51,401 nt of DNA from Rhodoferax sp. (GTDB lineage: Bacteria; Pseudomonadota; Gammaproteobacteria; Burkholderiales; Burkholderiaceae_C). The notes under the pieces were generated by a model that searched no databases, was not told the origin of the DNA, and saw only the letters and a program-made list of their open reading frames with translations. Numbering within the stretch: position 1 is the first letter of the stretch; the number at the start of each line of letters is the position of its first letter. The stretch lies in contig JAEUOX010000167.1 of NCBI GenBank assembly GCA_016790475.1, positions 1 to 51,401 on the forward strand. The letters are read 5' to 3'. The translations under genes were made by a program, and so were the position numbers. Below, one piece after another: positions 31,340 through 39,730 of this stretch.

Positions 31340-32658
31340 GCGCGCCGTCGTCCACCCCGGCCCCCCTCCCATCCGCGCCCTCGGCGCTGCCGGGTGCACC
31401 GCACCTGCATTACCGCGGCGGGGCGCTGCATGTGGAGGATCGGCCGCTCGCCGAACTGGCCCGGGAGTTCGGCACACCGCTGTTCGTCTACTCGCAGGCC
31501 TCGATCCTGGCGGCCCTCGCGGCCTACCAGCGTGGCCTGCAGGGGCGCCGTTCCCTGATCTGCTACGCGATGAAGGCCAACTCCTCGCTGGGCATCCTGC
31601 GTCTGCTGGCCCAGGCGGGCTGCGGCTTCGACATCGTCTCGGGCGGCGAGTTGCAGCGCGTGCTGGCCGCCGGCGGAGACCCGCAGCGCACGATCTTCTC
31701 GGGTGTCGGCAAGACGCGCGACGAGATGCGCATGGCGCTGGACGCGGGCATCGCCTGCTTCAATGTCGAGAGCGAGGCCGAACTGGACGTGCTCGACGCG
31801 GTGGCGCAGGCCCACGGCACGCGCGCGCCAGTCAGCATCCGGGTGAATCCGAACGTCGACCCGAAGACCCACCCCTACATCTCCACCGGTCTGAAGGGCA
31901 ACAAGTTCGGCATCGCCCATGAACGCACGCTGGACACCTACCGCCGGGCCGCAGCCATGCCCGGCCTGCGCGTGGTCGGCATCGATTGCCATATCGGCTC
32001 CCAGATCACCCAGGAGGCGCCCTACATGGACGCCATGGACCGCATGCTGGATCTGGTGGATGCGATCGAGGCTGCGGGAATCACTTTGCACCACATCGAC
32101 TTCGGCGGTGGACTGGGCATCAACTACAACGGCGACCAGCCGCCGCAGGCGGACACCCTGTGGCCCAAGCTGCTGGCCAAGCTGGATGCCCGTGGCTACG
32201 GACAGCGCACGGTGCTGATCGAACCCGGGCGCTCGCTCGTCGGCAATGCGGGCGTCTGCGTGACCGAGGTGCTGTACCTCAAGCCCGGCGAACAGAAGAA
32301 CTTCTGCATCGTGGATGCGGCAATGAACGACCTGCCCCGGCCGGCGATGTACCAGGCCCACCACGGCATCGTGCCGGTCCAGCCGCGCAGCGGCGAAGCC
32401 CCGACCACCTGGGAGGTGGTCGGCCCGGTGTGCGAAAGTGGCGACTGGCTCGGGCATGACCGGGCGCTGGCCGTGCAGGGCGGCGACCTGCTGGCCGTCC
32501 TGTCCGCAGGGGCCTACTGCATGAGCATGGCCAGCAACTACAACGCCCGCGGACGGGCCGCCGAGGTGCTGGTGGACGGCGGCCGCGCCCGTCTGATCCG
32601 CGCCCGCGAAACGCTGCAGGACCAGCTGCGCAGCGAACTCGGCCTGGACGCCGCGTAA
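31336..32658 (+). CDS. lysA: Diaminopimelate decarboxylase
   Basis: A 440-residue fold-III PLP enzyme that converts meso-diaminopimelate to L-lysine. PLP-binding Lys80 lies in CYAMKANSSLGILRLL; the phosphate-binding and substrate segments are HIGSQITQ, DFGGGLGINY, EPGRSLVGNAG and the active-site CESGDWLG, with the C-terminal GAYCMSMASNYNARGR. A proline-rich stretch of about 20 residues precedes the core. Normal length. Confidence 0.97.
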   Translation: MSAPSSTPAPLPSAPSALPGAPHLHYRGGALHVEDRPLAELAREFGTPLFVYSQASILAALAAYQRGLQGRRSLICYAMKANSSLGILRLLAQAGCGFDIVSGGELQRVLAAGGDPQRTIFSGVGKTRDEMRMALDAGIACFNVESEAELDVLDAVAQAHGTRAPVSIRVNPNVDPKTHPYISTGLKGNKFGIAHERTLDTYRRAAAMPGLRVVGIDCHIGSQITQEAPYMDAMDRMLDLVDAIEAAGITLHHIDFGGGLGINYNGDQPPQADTLWPKLLAKLDARGYGQRTVLIEPGRSLVGNAGVCVTEVLYLKPGEQKNFCIVDAAMNDLPRPAMYQAHHGIVPVQPRSGEAPTTWEVVGPVCESGDWLGHDRALAVQGGDLLAVLSAGAYCMSMASNYNARGRAAEVLVDGGRARLIRARETLQDQLRSELGLDAA

Positions 32659-32673
32659 GCCCGGCGCCGCGCC

Positions 32674-33390
32674 TCAGTCGCGGGCTGCCTGGCGCCGCCG
32701 CCAGGCGTGCCACAGGCGCCAGCCGAGCAGCGCGCCGATCACCAGCCCGTACACCGCGACCTCCGCCTGGTTGTTCTTGCCGGCGCGCATCCAGAAGAAG
32801 TGCAGCAAGGCCAGCGCAGCCACGGCATAGACCAGCCGATGCAGCCGCTGCCAGCGGCGGGCGCCCAGCGCACGGATCGCGCGGTTGAAGGAGGTCAGCG
32901 CGAGCGGCGTCAGCAGCAGCAGCGCCGCGGTGCCGACCAGGATGAAGGGCCGCTTCGCGATATCGCGCAGGATGTCCGCCAGTTCGAACCCCATGTCGAA
33001 CCAGGCGTAGCACAGCGCGTGCAGCACCACATAGAAGTACACAAACAGGCCCACCATGCGCCGGAACCGGAGCCAGGCCGGCCAGCCGGTCCAGGCCCGC
33101 AACGGTGTGACCAGCAGCACCAGGCACAGCATCCGCAGGGTCCATTCACCGGTCGCGCGCACCAGAGCCTCTGCGGGGTTGGCACCCAGCGTGTCGGTGA
33201 AGATGCCCACCACCAGGCTGGCGAACGGCAGCAGGCAGACCAGGAAGACCGCCGGCTTGGCCAGCGGGTGCAGCAGCCAGCGCTGCCAGCCGGCGCGCGG
33301 GACGGCGGCGGATGTCGACCGGGCAACCACGGACCGCTTTGCCGCCGCAACCGGCCGATCAGTAGAACTTCTTGAGGTCCATGCCGGCAT
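32674..33390 (-). CDS. msrQ: Heme-binding membrane subunit MsrQ
   Basis: A 238-residue ferric-reductase-like membrane protein (former YedZ) with about six helices and His residues in [18 protein letters not shown] and [19 protein letters not shown] that fit heme ligands. It passes electrons from the quinone pool to MsrP for repair of methionine sulfoxide in the periplasm. The ATG at 33390 overlaps the msrP end by 32 bases; a GTG further in (before [13 protein letters not shown]) is an alternative, so the first 20 or so residues are uncertain. Confidence 0.9.
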   Translation of the reverse strand: MPAWTSRSSTDRPVAAAKRSVVARSTSAAVPRAGWQRWLLHPLAKPAVFLVCLLPFASLVVGIFTDTLGANPAEALVRATGEWTLRMLCLVLLVTPLRAWTGWPAWLRFRRMVGLFVYFYVVLHALCYAWFDMGFELADILRDIAKRPFILVGTAALLLLTPLALTSFNRAIRALGARRWQRLHRLVYAVAALALLHFFWMRAGKNNQAEVAVYGLVIGALLGWRLWHAWRRRQAARD

Positions 33391-34354
33391 AGAGCTGGCC
33401 GACCTGTGCCTCGTAGCCGTTGAACATCAGCGTCTTGCGGCGCTTGGACAGCAGGCCATCCTCGCCAATGCGGCGCTCGGTCGCCTGGCTCCAGCGCGGA
33501 TGGTCGACGTTCGGGTTGACGTTGGAATAGAAGCCGTATTCGTTGGCCGCCGCGACGTTCCAGGCGGTGGCCGGCTGCTTCTCGGTGAAGCGGATCTTGA
33601 CGATGCTCTTGGCGTTCTTGAATCCGTACTTCCACGGCACGACCAGCCGCACCGGCGCGCCGTTCTGGTTGGGCAGCACCTCGCCGTACATGCCGAAGGA
33701 CAACAGCGTCAGCGGATGCATCGCCTCGTCCAGGCGCAAGCCCTCCGCGTAGGGCCACTCCAGGATGCGCGAGCCGACGAAAGGCATGGTCTTCGGGTCG
33801 GCCAGGGTCAGGAATTCCACGTACTTGGCGCTGCCCAGCGGCTCGACCTTGCGGATCAGTTCCGCCAGCGAGTAGCCGACCCAGGGAATCACCATGGACC
33901 AGCCCTCGACGCAGCGCATCCGGTAGACACGCTCCTCCTGGGCACTCAGCTTCAGGAGATTCTCGATCGCGTACTTGGCCGGCTTCTTGACCAGGCCCTC
34001 GACCTCGACCGTCCAGGGGCTGGTCTTGAGGGTGTGCGCGTTCTTGGCCGGATCGGCCTTGTCGGTGCCGAACTCGTAGTAGTTGTTGTAGGTGGAAGCG
34101 TCCTTGTATTCGGTCCACTTCTCCATCGTCGACGCGCCGGCCACGGCGGAGCGCGCACCCGGCAGCGGGGCCAGCTTGCCCGGGCGGGCCGTCTGCGCCC
34201 TGGCCTGGCGCGAGGCCCAGGACGCCAGGGCGGCCCCCGCCACCCCGGTGGCCAGGTGCTGCATCACCGCACGCCGCTGCAGGTACACGCCCGCGGGCGT
34301 GATCTCGCTGGGCCGGTCGTGGTGGAATCCGTCGCGCTGGGTCTTGATGAGCAT
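33359..34354 (-). CDS. msrP: Methionine sulfoxide reductase catalytic subunit MsrP
   Basis: A 331-residue molybdopterin protein exported by Tat: the twin arginines are Arg27-Arg28 (LQRRAVMQ) followed by a hydrophobic stretch and RARA. The molybdenum ligand is Cys148 in [37 protein letters not shown] and [18 protein letters not shown] are further hallmarks. It repairs oxidised methionine in periplasmic proteins with MsrQ. I chose the ATG at 34354 because GAGGA lies upstream and the family begins [10 protein letters not shown]; an upstream in-frame Met has no support. Confidence 0.95.
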   Translation of the reverse strand: MLIKTQRDGFHHDRPSEITPAGVYLQRRAVMQHLATGVAGAALASWASRQARAQTARPGKLAPLPGARSAVAGASTMEKWTEYKDASTYNNYYEFGTDKADPAKNAHTLKTSPWTVEVEGLVKKPAKYAIENLLKLSAQEERVYRMRCVEGWSMVIPWVGYSLAELIRKVEPLGSAKYVEFLTLADPKTMPFVGSRILEWPYAEGLRLDEAMHPLTLLSFGMYGEVLPNQNGAPVRLVVPWKYGFKNAKSIVKIRFTEKQPATAWNVAAANEYGFYSNVNPNVDHPRWSQATERRIGEDGLLSKRRKTLMFNGYEAQVGQLYAGMDLKKFY

Positions 34355-34430
34355 GGTGCAGTCCTCGTCGTGGGCGGTCTTCGTAGGAACCGCCCCATTC
34401 TCACAAAGTTCCGGCAACCTTGAATGCACC

Positions 34431-34463
34431 AAGGGCGAGCCACGTTGCCGTGGGCTCGCCCTT
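34431..34463 (-). terminator. Strong hairpin between cytochrome c4 and msrP
   Basis: An 11-bp perfect inverted repeat, aagggcgagcc (34431-34441) and ggctcgccctt (34453-34463), with inner bases that can extend the stem. It lies 24 bases after the cytochrome gene stop on the minus strand and upstream of msrP. There is no T run on the minus strand, so it may be a terminator of weak type or an RNA-stabilising hairpin. Confidence 0.45.
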
Positions 34464-34487
34464 GCAGGATCAGCGCCGGGAAAAGAC

Positions 34488-35114
34488 TCAGCGCAGGCCG
34501 GCGATGTAATCGGCCACCGCGCGGATCTCGCGGTCGTTGAGCTTGGCAGCGACCTGGGTCATCTGCGCGTTGTTCTGGCGTACGCCGTCCCGGAAGGCCG
34601 TCAGCTGGGCGATCGTGTAGTCGGGATGCTGGCCGCTCAGGCGCGGGTACTGGGCCGGGATGCCGGCGCCGTTCGGGCTGTGGCAGCCGGCGCAGGCGGC
34701 GATCTGGCGGTCCGCGATGCCGCCGCGGTAGATCTTCTCGCCCAGCCGGACCAGGTCCTTGTCCTTCGCGAAGCCGGCCTTGCCCGGCTTGCTGGCCAGC
34801 CAGGCCGCGATGTTCTGCATGTCGGCATCCGACAGCGCCGTGGCGAAGGGCTTCATGACCGCGTTGTTGCGCTTGCCGGACTTGAACTCCTGCAATTGCT
34901 TGACGACGTACTGGGGATGCTGCTGCGCAAGCTTCGGGAAGGTCGGGGTGGTCGAGTTGCCGTCTGCGCCGTGGCAGGCGACGCAGGCCGCAAAACTTGC
35001 TTCACCCTTGGCCGGATCCGGTTTGGCCGGCGCCGCCTTGGCGTCCTGGGCGAAGGCACTCGCGGCCGAGGCGGTCAGCGCCATGGCCAGCATCAGATGG
35101 GAAATCAACTTCAT
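34488..35114 (-). CDS. Diheme cytochrome c4
   Basis: A 208-residue periplasmic cytochrome with a signal peptide ([20 protein letters not shown], then FAQD) and two heme sites, Cys44-V-A-Cys47-His48 and CAGCH in the second half. Methionine ligands are likely in NNAVMKPFA and [10 protein letters not shown]. The two halves are internally similar, as in cytochrome c4, an electron carrier to terminal oxidases. The start at 35114 matches the signal peptide; the further upstream Met is out of the family. The gene is divergent from engB. Confidence 0.93.
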   Translation of the reverse strand: MKLISHLMLAMALTASAASAFAQDAKAAPAKPDPAKGEASFAACVACHGADGNSTTPTFPKLAQQHPQYVVKQLQEFKSGKRNNAVMKPFATALSDADMQNIAAWLASKPGKAGFAKDKDLVRLGEKIYRGGIADRQIAACAGCHSPNGAGIPAQYPRLSGQHPDYTIAQLTAFRDGVRQNNAQMTQVAAKLNDREIRAVADYIAGLR

Positions 35115-35145
35115 GGGGATGGGTGTCCGGTGGGCAAAACGGTGC

Positions 35146-35157
35146 GATTCTACAATG
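35146..35157. promoter_or_regulatory. Shared divergent -10 region of engB and cytochrome c4
   Basis: Plus-strand TACAAT (35151-35156) and minus-strand TAGAAT (complement of 35147-35152) overlap by two bases in the 71-base gap between the two start codons. The expected starts give leaders of roughly 22 bases (engB) and 27 bases (cytochrome). The -35 boxes are weak on both sides. If both are used, the two polymerases would compete for the site. Confidence 0.35.
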
Positions 35158-35185
35158 CGACCCCGGGACCACACCCCCCCACTCC

Positions 35186-35917
35186 ATGACCACTTCCCCC
35201 CCGCGTGCAGGCGTCGCCCGCCCGACGACCCCGACGCACGCGCCCGCCGCGCCCCACCCGGCCGCCGGATGGCTGCACACCGCCCGCTTCCTGACCTCCG
35301 CGCCGGAGCTGCATTTCCTGCCTGCGCTCGACCTGCCGGAGATCGCCTTCGTCGGCCGATCGAATGCCGGCAAGTCCACCTGCATCAACACGCTGACGCA
35401 GCAGAAGCAGCTTGCGTTCGCCTCGCGCAAGCCGGGCCGCACGCAGCACATCAACCTGTTCGCGGTCGGCCGCCAGGGCGCCACGGACGCGATCCTGGCC
35501 GACCTGCCCGGCTACGGCTATGCCGCCGTGCCGCGCCAGGCCAAGATCCGCTGGCAGCAGGTGATGGCGAACTATCTGGTGACGCGCAAGAACCTGCGCG
35601 CGGTCGTGCTGCTGTGTGATCCACGGTTGGGCCTCACCGAACTCGACGAGATCCTGCTGGACGTCATCCGGCCCCGGGTGGAGCAGGGTCTGCAGTTCCT
35701 GATCGTGCTGACCAAGGCCGACAAGCTCACACGCACCGAGAGCGCGGCGGCACTGTCCGTGGCACGGCTGCAGGCCGGCGGCGGCGACGCGATGCTGTTT
35801 TCGGCCCCCAAGCGCATCGGCATCGACGCGGTGTCTGCTCGGATCTGGGACTGGGTCCACCGCGCGCCACCCCCCACAGCCACGCCTGCCGACGCGCCGG
35901 CCGCCGATCAGCCGTAG
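35186..35917 (+). CDS. engB: Ribosome biogenesis GTPase EngB (YihA/YsxC)
   Basis: A 243-residue GTPase needed for large-subunit assembly. G1 GRSNAGKS is at residues 57-64, G2 Thr in KPGRTQHINLF, G3 DLPGYGYA, G4 LTKADKL and G5 FSAPKRIG. The N-terminal 30 residues are a proline/alanine-rich extension. The final 10 bases overlap the end of the convergent acyltransferase gene. The ATG at 35186 gives the usual start before the GTPase core; no strong ribosome site is visible. Confidence 0.94.
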   Translation: MTTSPPRAGVARPTTPTHAPAAPHPAAGWLHTARFLTSAPELHFLPALDLPEIAFVGRSNAGKSTCINTLTQQKQLAFASRKPGRTQHINLFAVGRQGATDAILADLPGYGYAAVPRQAKIRWQQVMANYLVTRKNLRAVVLLCDPRLGLTELDEILLDVIRPRVEQGLQFLIVLTKADKLTRTESAAALSVARLQAGGGDAMLFSAPKRIGIDAVSARIWDWVHRAPPPTATPADAPAADQP

Positions 35918-36777
35918 ACCGGCGGCTCGCCGGGCGGGCGCACCTTGAAGCGCTTGTGCACCCAGTAGTACTGGGTCGGCATGGTGTCGATGTAGGTCTG
36001 CAGCAGCCCGTTCATCGTGGCCGCGTCGGCGGTGAGGTCCCCGGACGGAAATCCCTCCCAGGCCGGCAGCACCTCAACCGCATAGCCCGAGCCGGTCATG
36101 CGGGTGATCACCGGCACGACCCGCGCGCGGCCCAGGCTGGCAAAGCGCGCCAGCGAGGTCAGCGTCGCGGTGGGCACCCCGTAGAACGGCACGAACACCG
36201 ACTCTTGGCGCGTGATGTTCATGTCGGGCAACAGGTAGAGCGGCTGCCCGGCGCGCAGCGCCTGCACGATCGGCTTGAGCCCGTCATCGCGGCCGAACAG
36301 ACGGGGGCTGCCGAAGCGCTTGCGCCCGGCAAGGATCCAGGCGTCCAGGTCGGCATCGACCTGGTTCGAGTAGATCGTCGTGAAGCCCCGCGCAAAGCGG
36401 CTGGTCAGGCAGGTCCAGCCGGCATCCAGCCCGACGAAGTGCGGCGCGAAGATGACGGTCGGCGCCGTGCCTTCGAGCTCCGCGACGGCGCCTTGCAGCA
36501 CGAGCCGGCGCTGCAATACCGCCAGCGGGCTGTTCCACAGCCAGCCGCGGTCCAGCCAGGCCTGCGCGAAGTGCACGAACGTCTCCCGGGCCGCCGCACG
36601 GCGTTGCGCCGCGCTCCAGTGCGGGAAGCACAGCTGCAGGTTCACCTGCACCACGCGCCGGCGCGACAAAGCCAGCGCGTACAGCAGCACCCCCAGCCCG
36701 TGGCCGAGCGCTCGGACCAGCGGCAGCGGCAGCGGCGCCAGCAGGCGCATCAGCAGGATGCCCAGGCGGGTCAGCAT
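35908..36777 (-). CDS. LpxL/HtrB-family lipid A acyltransferase (HX4D)
   Basis: A 289-residue inner-membrane acyltransferase with an N-terminal hydrophobic anchor (LGILLMRLLAPLPLPLVRAL). The catalytic H-x4-D motif is APHFVGLDAGW. Other hallmarks are YSNQVDADLDAWI and LLPDMNITRQESVFVPFYG, and the C-terminal TQYYWVHKRFKVRP. The family moves secondary acyl chains onto lipid A. It follows a second LpxL-like gene by 13 bases. Which acyl chain each adds cannot be told. Confidence 0.9.
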   Translation of the reverse strand: MLTRLGILLMRLLAPLPLPLVRALGHGLGVLLYALALSRRRVVQVNLQLCFPHWSAAQRRAAARETFVHFAQAWLDRGWLWNSPLAVLQRRLVLQGAVAELEGTAPTVIFAPHFVGLDAGWTCLTSRFARGFTTIYSNQVDADLDAWILAGRKRFGSPRLFGRDDGLKPIVQALRAGQPLYLLPDMNITRQESVFVPFYGVPTATLTSLARFASLGRARVVPVITRMTGSGYAVEVLPAWEGFPSGDLTADAATMNGLLQTYIDTMPTQYYWVHKRFKVRPPGEPPVYG

Positions 36778-36790
36778 CGCCAGCCTTGCC

Positions 36791-37624
36791 TCATGCGGCC
36801 TCGCCCCGCGGACGCTTGTAGCGCGCGTAGCCCCACAGGTACTGGCCCGGACACTCGCGCACCAGGCGCTCCATCTCCTGGTTGACCTGGCGTACGGCAG
36901 CGTCGAGGTCGGCCGCCAGCGGCTGCTGCAGTTCGCGGAAGTGCAGGCGATACCCTCTTCCCCAGCGCAGCCGCTCGCCCCACAGCAGCAGCACCGTGGC
37001 ACCGGTCTGCTGGACCAGCCGCGCCGACAGCGTCATCGTGTAGGCATCCTTGCCGAAGAAGGGCGCCCACTGGCCCATGCCGTCCGGCGGCACCTGGTCG
37101 GGCAGCAGGCCGACGGCCTGCCCGCTGCGCAAGGCCCGGATCATCTGGCGTACACCGGCCAGCGAGGTCGGCGCCGTCTGCAGACCAGGGCGGTTGCGGG
37201 CCTGGGCCATCAGGTCGGCCAGCCAGGGCTGGCGGGCCGGCCGGTACAGCACGGTCAGCGGGCCGAATCGGGCCGCATAACGGTGCGCCAGCCCCTGGGC
37301 GGTGATCTCGAAGCAGCCCAGGTGCGGCGTCAGGAAGACCACGCCGCGGCCGGCCTCGTAGGCCCGGTCGACGCAGGCCTCATTGACCCATTCGTAGCGT
37401 GGCGGCGCGCCCAGCCAGAGCCGCGGGAGTTCGGCCACCATCTGGCCGGCGCTGGCCACCGCCTGACGCACCGCGGTGAAGCCGTAGCCGGCGATCCGTG
37501 CGTTGGCCAGGAAGCGCTGGCGGTAACGGGCCGACGCCAGGAAGGCCACCCAGCCCAGCACGGCCCCCAGCAGGTGCAGCAGACCCAGGGGCCAGCCGGA
37601 GAACAGTCGAAAAAGCGTGGCCAT
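36791..37624 (-). CDS. LpxL/HtrB-family lipid A acyltransferase (HX4E)
   Basis: A 277-residue acyltransferase, the first of a tandem pair. An N-terminal hydrophobic segment (WPLGLLHLLGAVLGWVAFLA) precedes the catalytic H-x4-E motif TPHLGCFEITAQ. LLPDQVPPDGMGQWAPFFG matches the family's conserved loop and YLWGYARYKRPRG its end. The start at 37624 begins MATLFRLFSGW; earlier in-frame Met codons run into the metK promoter. The pair is divergent from metK. The two paralogues differ in the acid of the catalytic dyad. Confidence 0.9.
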   Translation of the reverse strand: MATLFRLFSGWPLGLLHLLGAVLGWVAFLASARYRQRFLANARIAGYGFTAVRQAVASAGQMVAELPRLWLGAPPRYEWVNEACVDRAYEAGRGVVFLTPHLGCFEITAQGLAHRYAARFGPLTVLYRPARQPWLADLMAQARNRPGLQTAPTSLAGVRQMIRALRSGQAVGLLPDQVPPDGMGQWAPFFGKDAYTMTLSARLVQQTGATVLLLWGERLRWGRGYRLHFRELQQPLAADLDAAVRQVNQEMERLVRECPGQYLWGYARYKRPRGEAA

Positions 37625-37632
37625 CGGTAGGC

Positions 37633-37638
37633 TAGAAT
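37633..37638 (+). promoter_or_regulatory. Candidate metK -10 box
   Basis: TAGAAT in the context GCTAGAATGC, a common housekeeping -10 in Burkholderiales. The expected transcription start is near 37645, giving a leader of about 147 bases for metK. A good -35 is not visible. Confidence 0.45.
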
Positions 37639-37644
37639 GCGCGC

Positions 37645-37801
37645 GTCGCTGAGTTACGGAACTACTTGCAGGGCGACACACAAGCGCCGGTGCCCGACAC
37701 CGCGATTGTGCCTTGTGAATCTGCTAAAGCGTTCGCCATGGCCCGGTGCCCGGCAACGCGACCCTTGTGTTGTTGATGGAGCATGCACCCTATGGCGAAC
37801 G
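37645..37801 (+). promoter_or_regulatory. Structured metK leader, candidate start-masking regulatory RNA
   Basis: Three features stand out. (1) A perfect 10-base inverted repeat, cgttcgccat (37730-37739) with atggcgaacg (37792-37801), pairs the leader with the metK start codon and codons 2-4; ggtgc (37745-37749) and gcacc (37785-37789) extend the helix. (2) A 19-base direct repeat with two differences (37687-37705 and 37743-37761). (3) cacaag (37679-37684) can pair with either of two cttgtg copies (37712-37717 or 37764-37769). This looks like a switch that hides the ribosome site GGAG (37778-37781) and ATG. I do not recognise it as a SAM-I to SAM-VI or SAH riboswitch. Confidence 0.55.
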
Positions 37802-38970
37802 ATTTCCTCTTTACCTCCGAATCCGTCTCTGAAGGCCACCCCGACAAGGTGTCCGACCAGATCTCGGACGCGATCCTCGACGCGATCTTCAAGCAGGACC
37901 CGAAGTCCCGTGTGGCCGCGGAGACCCTGTGCAACACCGGCCTGGTGGTGCTGGCCGGCGAGATCACCACCAACGCGCACGTCGACTACATCCAGGTCGC
38001 ACGCGACACGATCAAGCGCATCGGCTACGACAACACCGAGTACGGCATCGACTACAAGGGCTGCGCAGTGCTGGTCGCCTACGACAAGCAGAGCAACGAC
38101 ATCGCCCAGGGTGTGGACCACGCCAGCGACGACCACCTGAACACCGGTGCCGGCGACCAGGGCCTCATGTTCGGCTACGCCTGCAACGAGACCCCCGAGC
38201 TGATGCCGGCGCCGATCTACTACGCGCACCGGCTGGTCGAGCGCCAGTCGCAGCTGCGCAAGGACGGCCGCCTGCCCTTCCTGCGGCCGGACGCCAAGAG
38301 CCAGGTCACGATGCGTTATGTCGACGGCAAGCCGCACAGCATCGACACCGTCGTGCTGTCGAGCCAGCATGCCCCGGAGATGAGCGACGGCGCGAAGATG
38401 AAGCCGGCCTTCATCGAGGCGGTCATCGAGGAGATCATCAAGCCGGTGCTGCCGAAGGAATGGCTCAAGGACACCAAGTACCTCGTCAACCCGACCGGGC
38501 GCTTCGTGATCGGCGGCCCGCAGGGTGACTGCGGCCTGACCGGCCGCAAGATCATCGTCGACACCTACGGCGGCGCCTGCCCGCACGGCGGTGGCGCCTT
38601 CAGCGGCAAGGATCCGACGAAGGTCGATCGCTCCGCCGCCTACGCCGCACGTTATGTGGCCAAGAACATCGTGGCCGCTGGCCTGGCCCGGCAGTGCCAG
38701 ATCCAGGTGGCCTACGCGATCGGCGTGGCCCGGCCGATGAACGTGACGATCTACACCGAAGGCACCGGCGTGCTGCCCGACGACAAGATCGCCGAGCTGG
38801 TGAACGCCCATTTCGACCTGCGGCCCAAGGGCATCATCCAGATGCTCGACCTGCTGCGCCCGATCTACGAGAAGACGGCCGCCTACGGCCACTTCGGCCG
38901 CGAGGAGCCGGAGTTCTCCTGGGAGCGCACCGACAAGGCCCAGGCACTGCGGGCCGCCGCCGGGCTCTGA
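37792..38970 (+). CDS. metK: S-adenosylmethionine synthetase
   Basis: A 392-residue enzyme making SAM from methionine and ATP. The N-terminal [24 protein letters not shown] includes active-site His16; further hallmarks are [47 protein letters not shown] and [23 protein letters not shown]. The ATG at 37792 is preferred to one nine bases earlier, as GGAG at 37778-37781 is the right distance away and relatives begin MANDF. Its start codon is inside a long inverted repeat with the leader. Confidence 0.96.
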   Translation: MANDFLFTSESVSEGHPDKVSDQISDAILDAIFKQDPKSRVAAETLCNTGLVVLAGEITTNAHVDYIQVARDTIKRIGYDNTEYGIDYKGCAVLVAYDKQSNDIAQGVDHASDDHLNTGAGDQGLMFGYACNETPELMPAPIYYAHRLVERQSQLRKDGRLPFLRPDAKSQVTMRYVDGKPHSIDTVVLSSQHAPEMSDGAKMKPAFIEAVIEEIIKPVLPKEWLKDTKYLVNPTGRFVIGGPQGDCGLTGRKIIVDTYGGACPHGGGAFSGKDPTKVDRSAAYAARYVAKNIVAAGLARQCQIQVAYAIGVARPMNVTIYTEGTGVLPDDKIAELVNAHFDLRPKGIIQMLDLLRPIYEKTAAYGHFGREEPEFSWERTDKAQALRAAAGL

Positions 38971-38978
38971 GCGAGAGA

Positions 38979-38996
38979 ACGGGGCGCAGGCCCCGT
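38979..38996. terminator. Hairpin between convergent metK and VTT-protein genes
   Basis: Perfect 7-bp stem acggggc / gccccgt with loop gcag, lying nine bases after the metK stop and touching the stop codon of the convergent gene. It could act in both directions, but no T run follows on either strand. Confidence 0.45.
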
Positions 38997-39730
38997 CACG
39001 CGCCGCTCCGCAGCCAGCGGCGCAACCCCCAGGCACCCAGCAGGAGCAACCCCAGCGTCAGCCCGGCCAGCGCGAAGGTCGCGGGCGAGGGGCTGCGCAG
39101 CGCCTGCTGGATCTGCTCCAGAAACACCGCCACCCCCAGCGTGCCGGGCAGGATGCCGATCGCCGTGCCCAGCAGCAGGTCGCGCAACCGGAGGTGGCTG
39201 GCCCCCGCCACCATGTTCACGACCGCGAAAGGCGCCACCGGCACCAGGCGGACCGCCAGCACCGCCAGCAGCCCGCGCCGGGCCAGCCGGTGGCTCAGCA
39301 GGTTGACGCGCGGTCCGGCCAGGCGTTCGAGCACCTCGCGGCCGAGATAGCGCCCGGTGGCATAACTCGCGCCCGCGGCCAGCAGCGCGCCGACAAACAC
39401 GCAGGCCGATCCCAGCACCGGCCCGTAGGCCGCCACGGCCACCACGGTCAGGAACATCAGCGGCACGGCAAACACCAGCGCGACCGTCAAAGCCGCCAGG
39501 GCTGCCAACGGCCCGAAGGAGCGCCCGGCCGCGCGCACGGCGCCCACCAGCGCGTCGACATCCAGCCAGGCGCGCAGCGGCGACCAGCTCCAGGCCACCG
39601 CCAGCCCGGCCACCAGCAGCAGTGCCAGCACCAGCAGCACCAGCTTGCGCCGCAGTGCCGCGTTCGCTGGAGTACCTTCGCGCTGCGCGCTGCGGTGCTG
39701 AGCACCCTGGGGCGGCCCGGCGGCGCTCAT
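38996..39730 (-). CDS. TVP38/TMEM64 (VTT/DedA-like) membrane protein
   Basis: A 244-residue membrane protein with several hydrophobic helices. The VTT-domain core is FAVPLMFLTVVAVAAYGPVLGSACVFVGALLAAGASYATGRYLGR and the later VRLVPVAPFAVVNMVAGAS, which matches the conserved proline-rich re-entrant motif. Eukaryotic VTT proteins scramble lipids, and bacterial DedA relatives flip lipid carriers. Its ATG overlaps the NRPS stop by four bases, so it belongs to the same operon and could move the NRPS product or a lipid substrate across the membrane. Confidence 0.85.
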   Translation of the reverse strand: MSAAGPPQGAQHRSAQREGTPANAALRRKLVLLVLALLLVAGLAVAWSWSPLRAWLDVDALVGAVRAAGRSFGPLAALAALTVALVFAVPLMFLTVVAVAAYGPVLGSACVFVGALLAAGASYATGRYLGREVLERLAGPRVNLLSHRLARRGLLAVLAVRLVPVAPFAVVNMVAGASHLRLRDLLLGTAIGILPGTLGVAVFLEQIQQALRSPSPATFALAGLTLGLLLLGAWGLRRWLRSGA

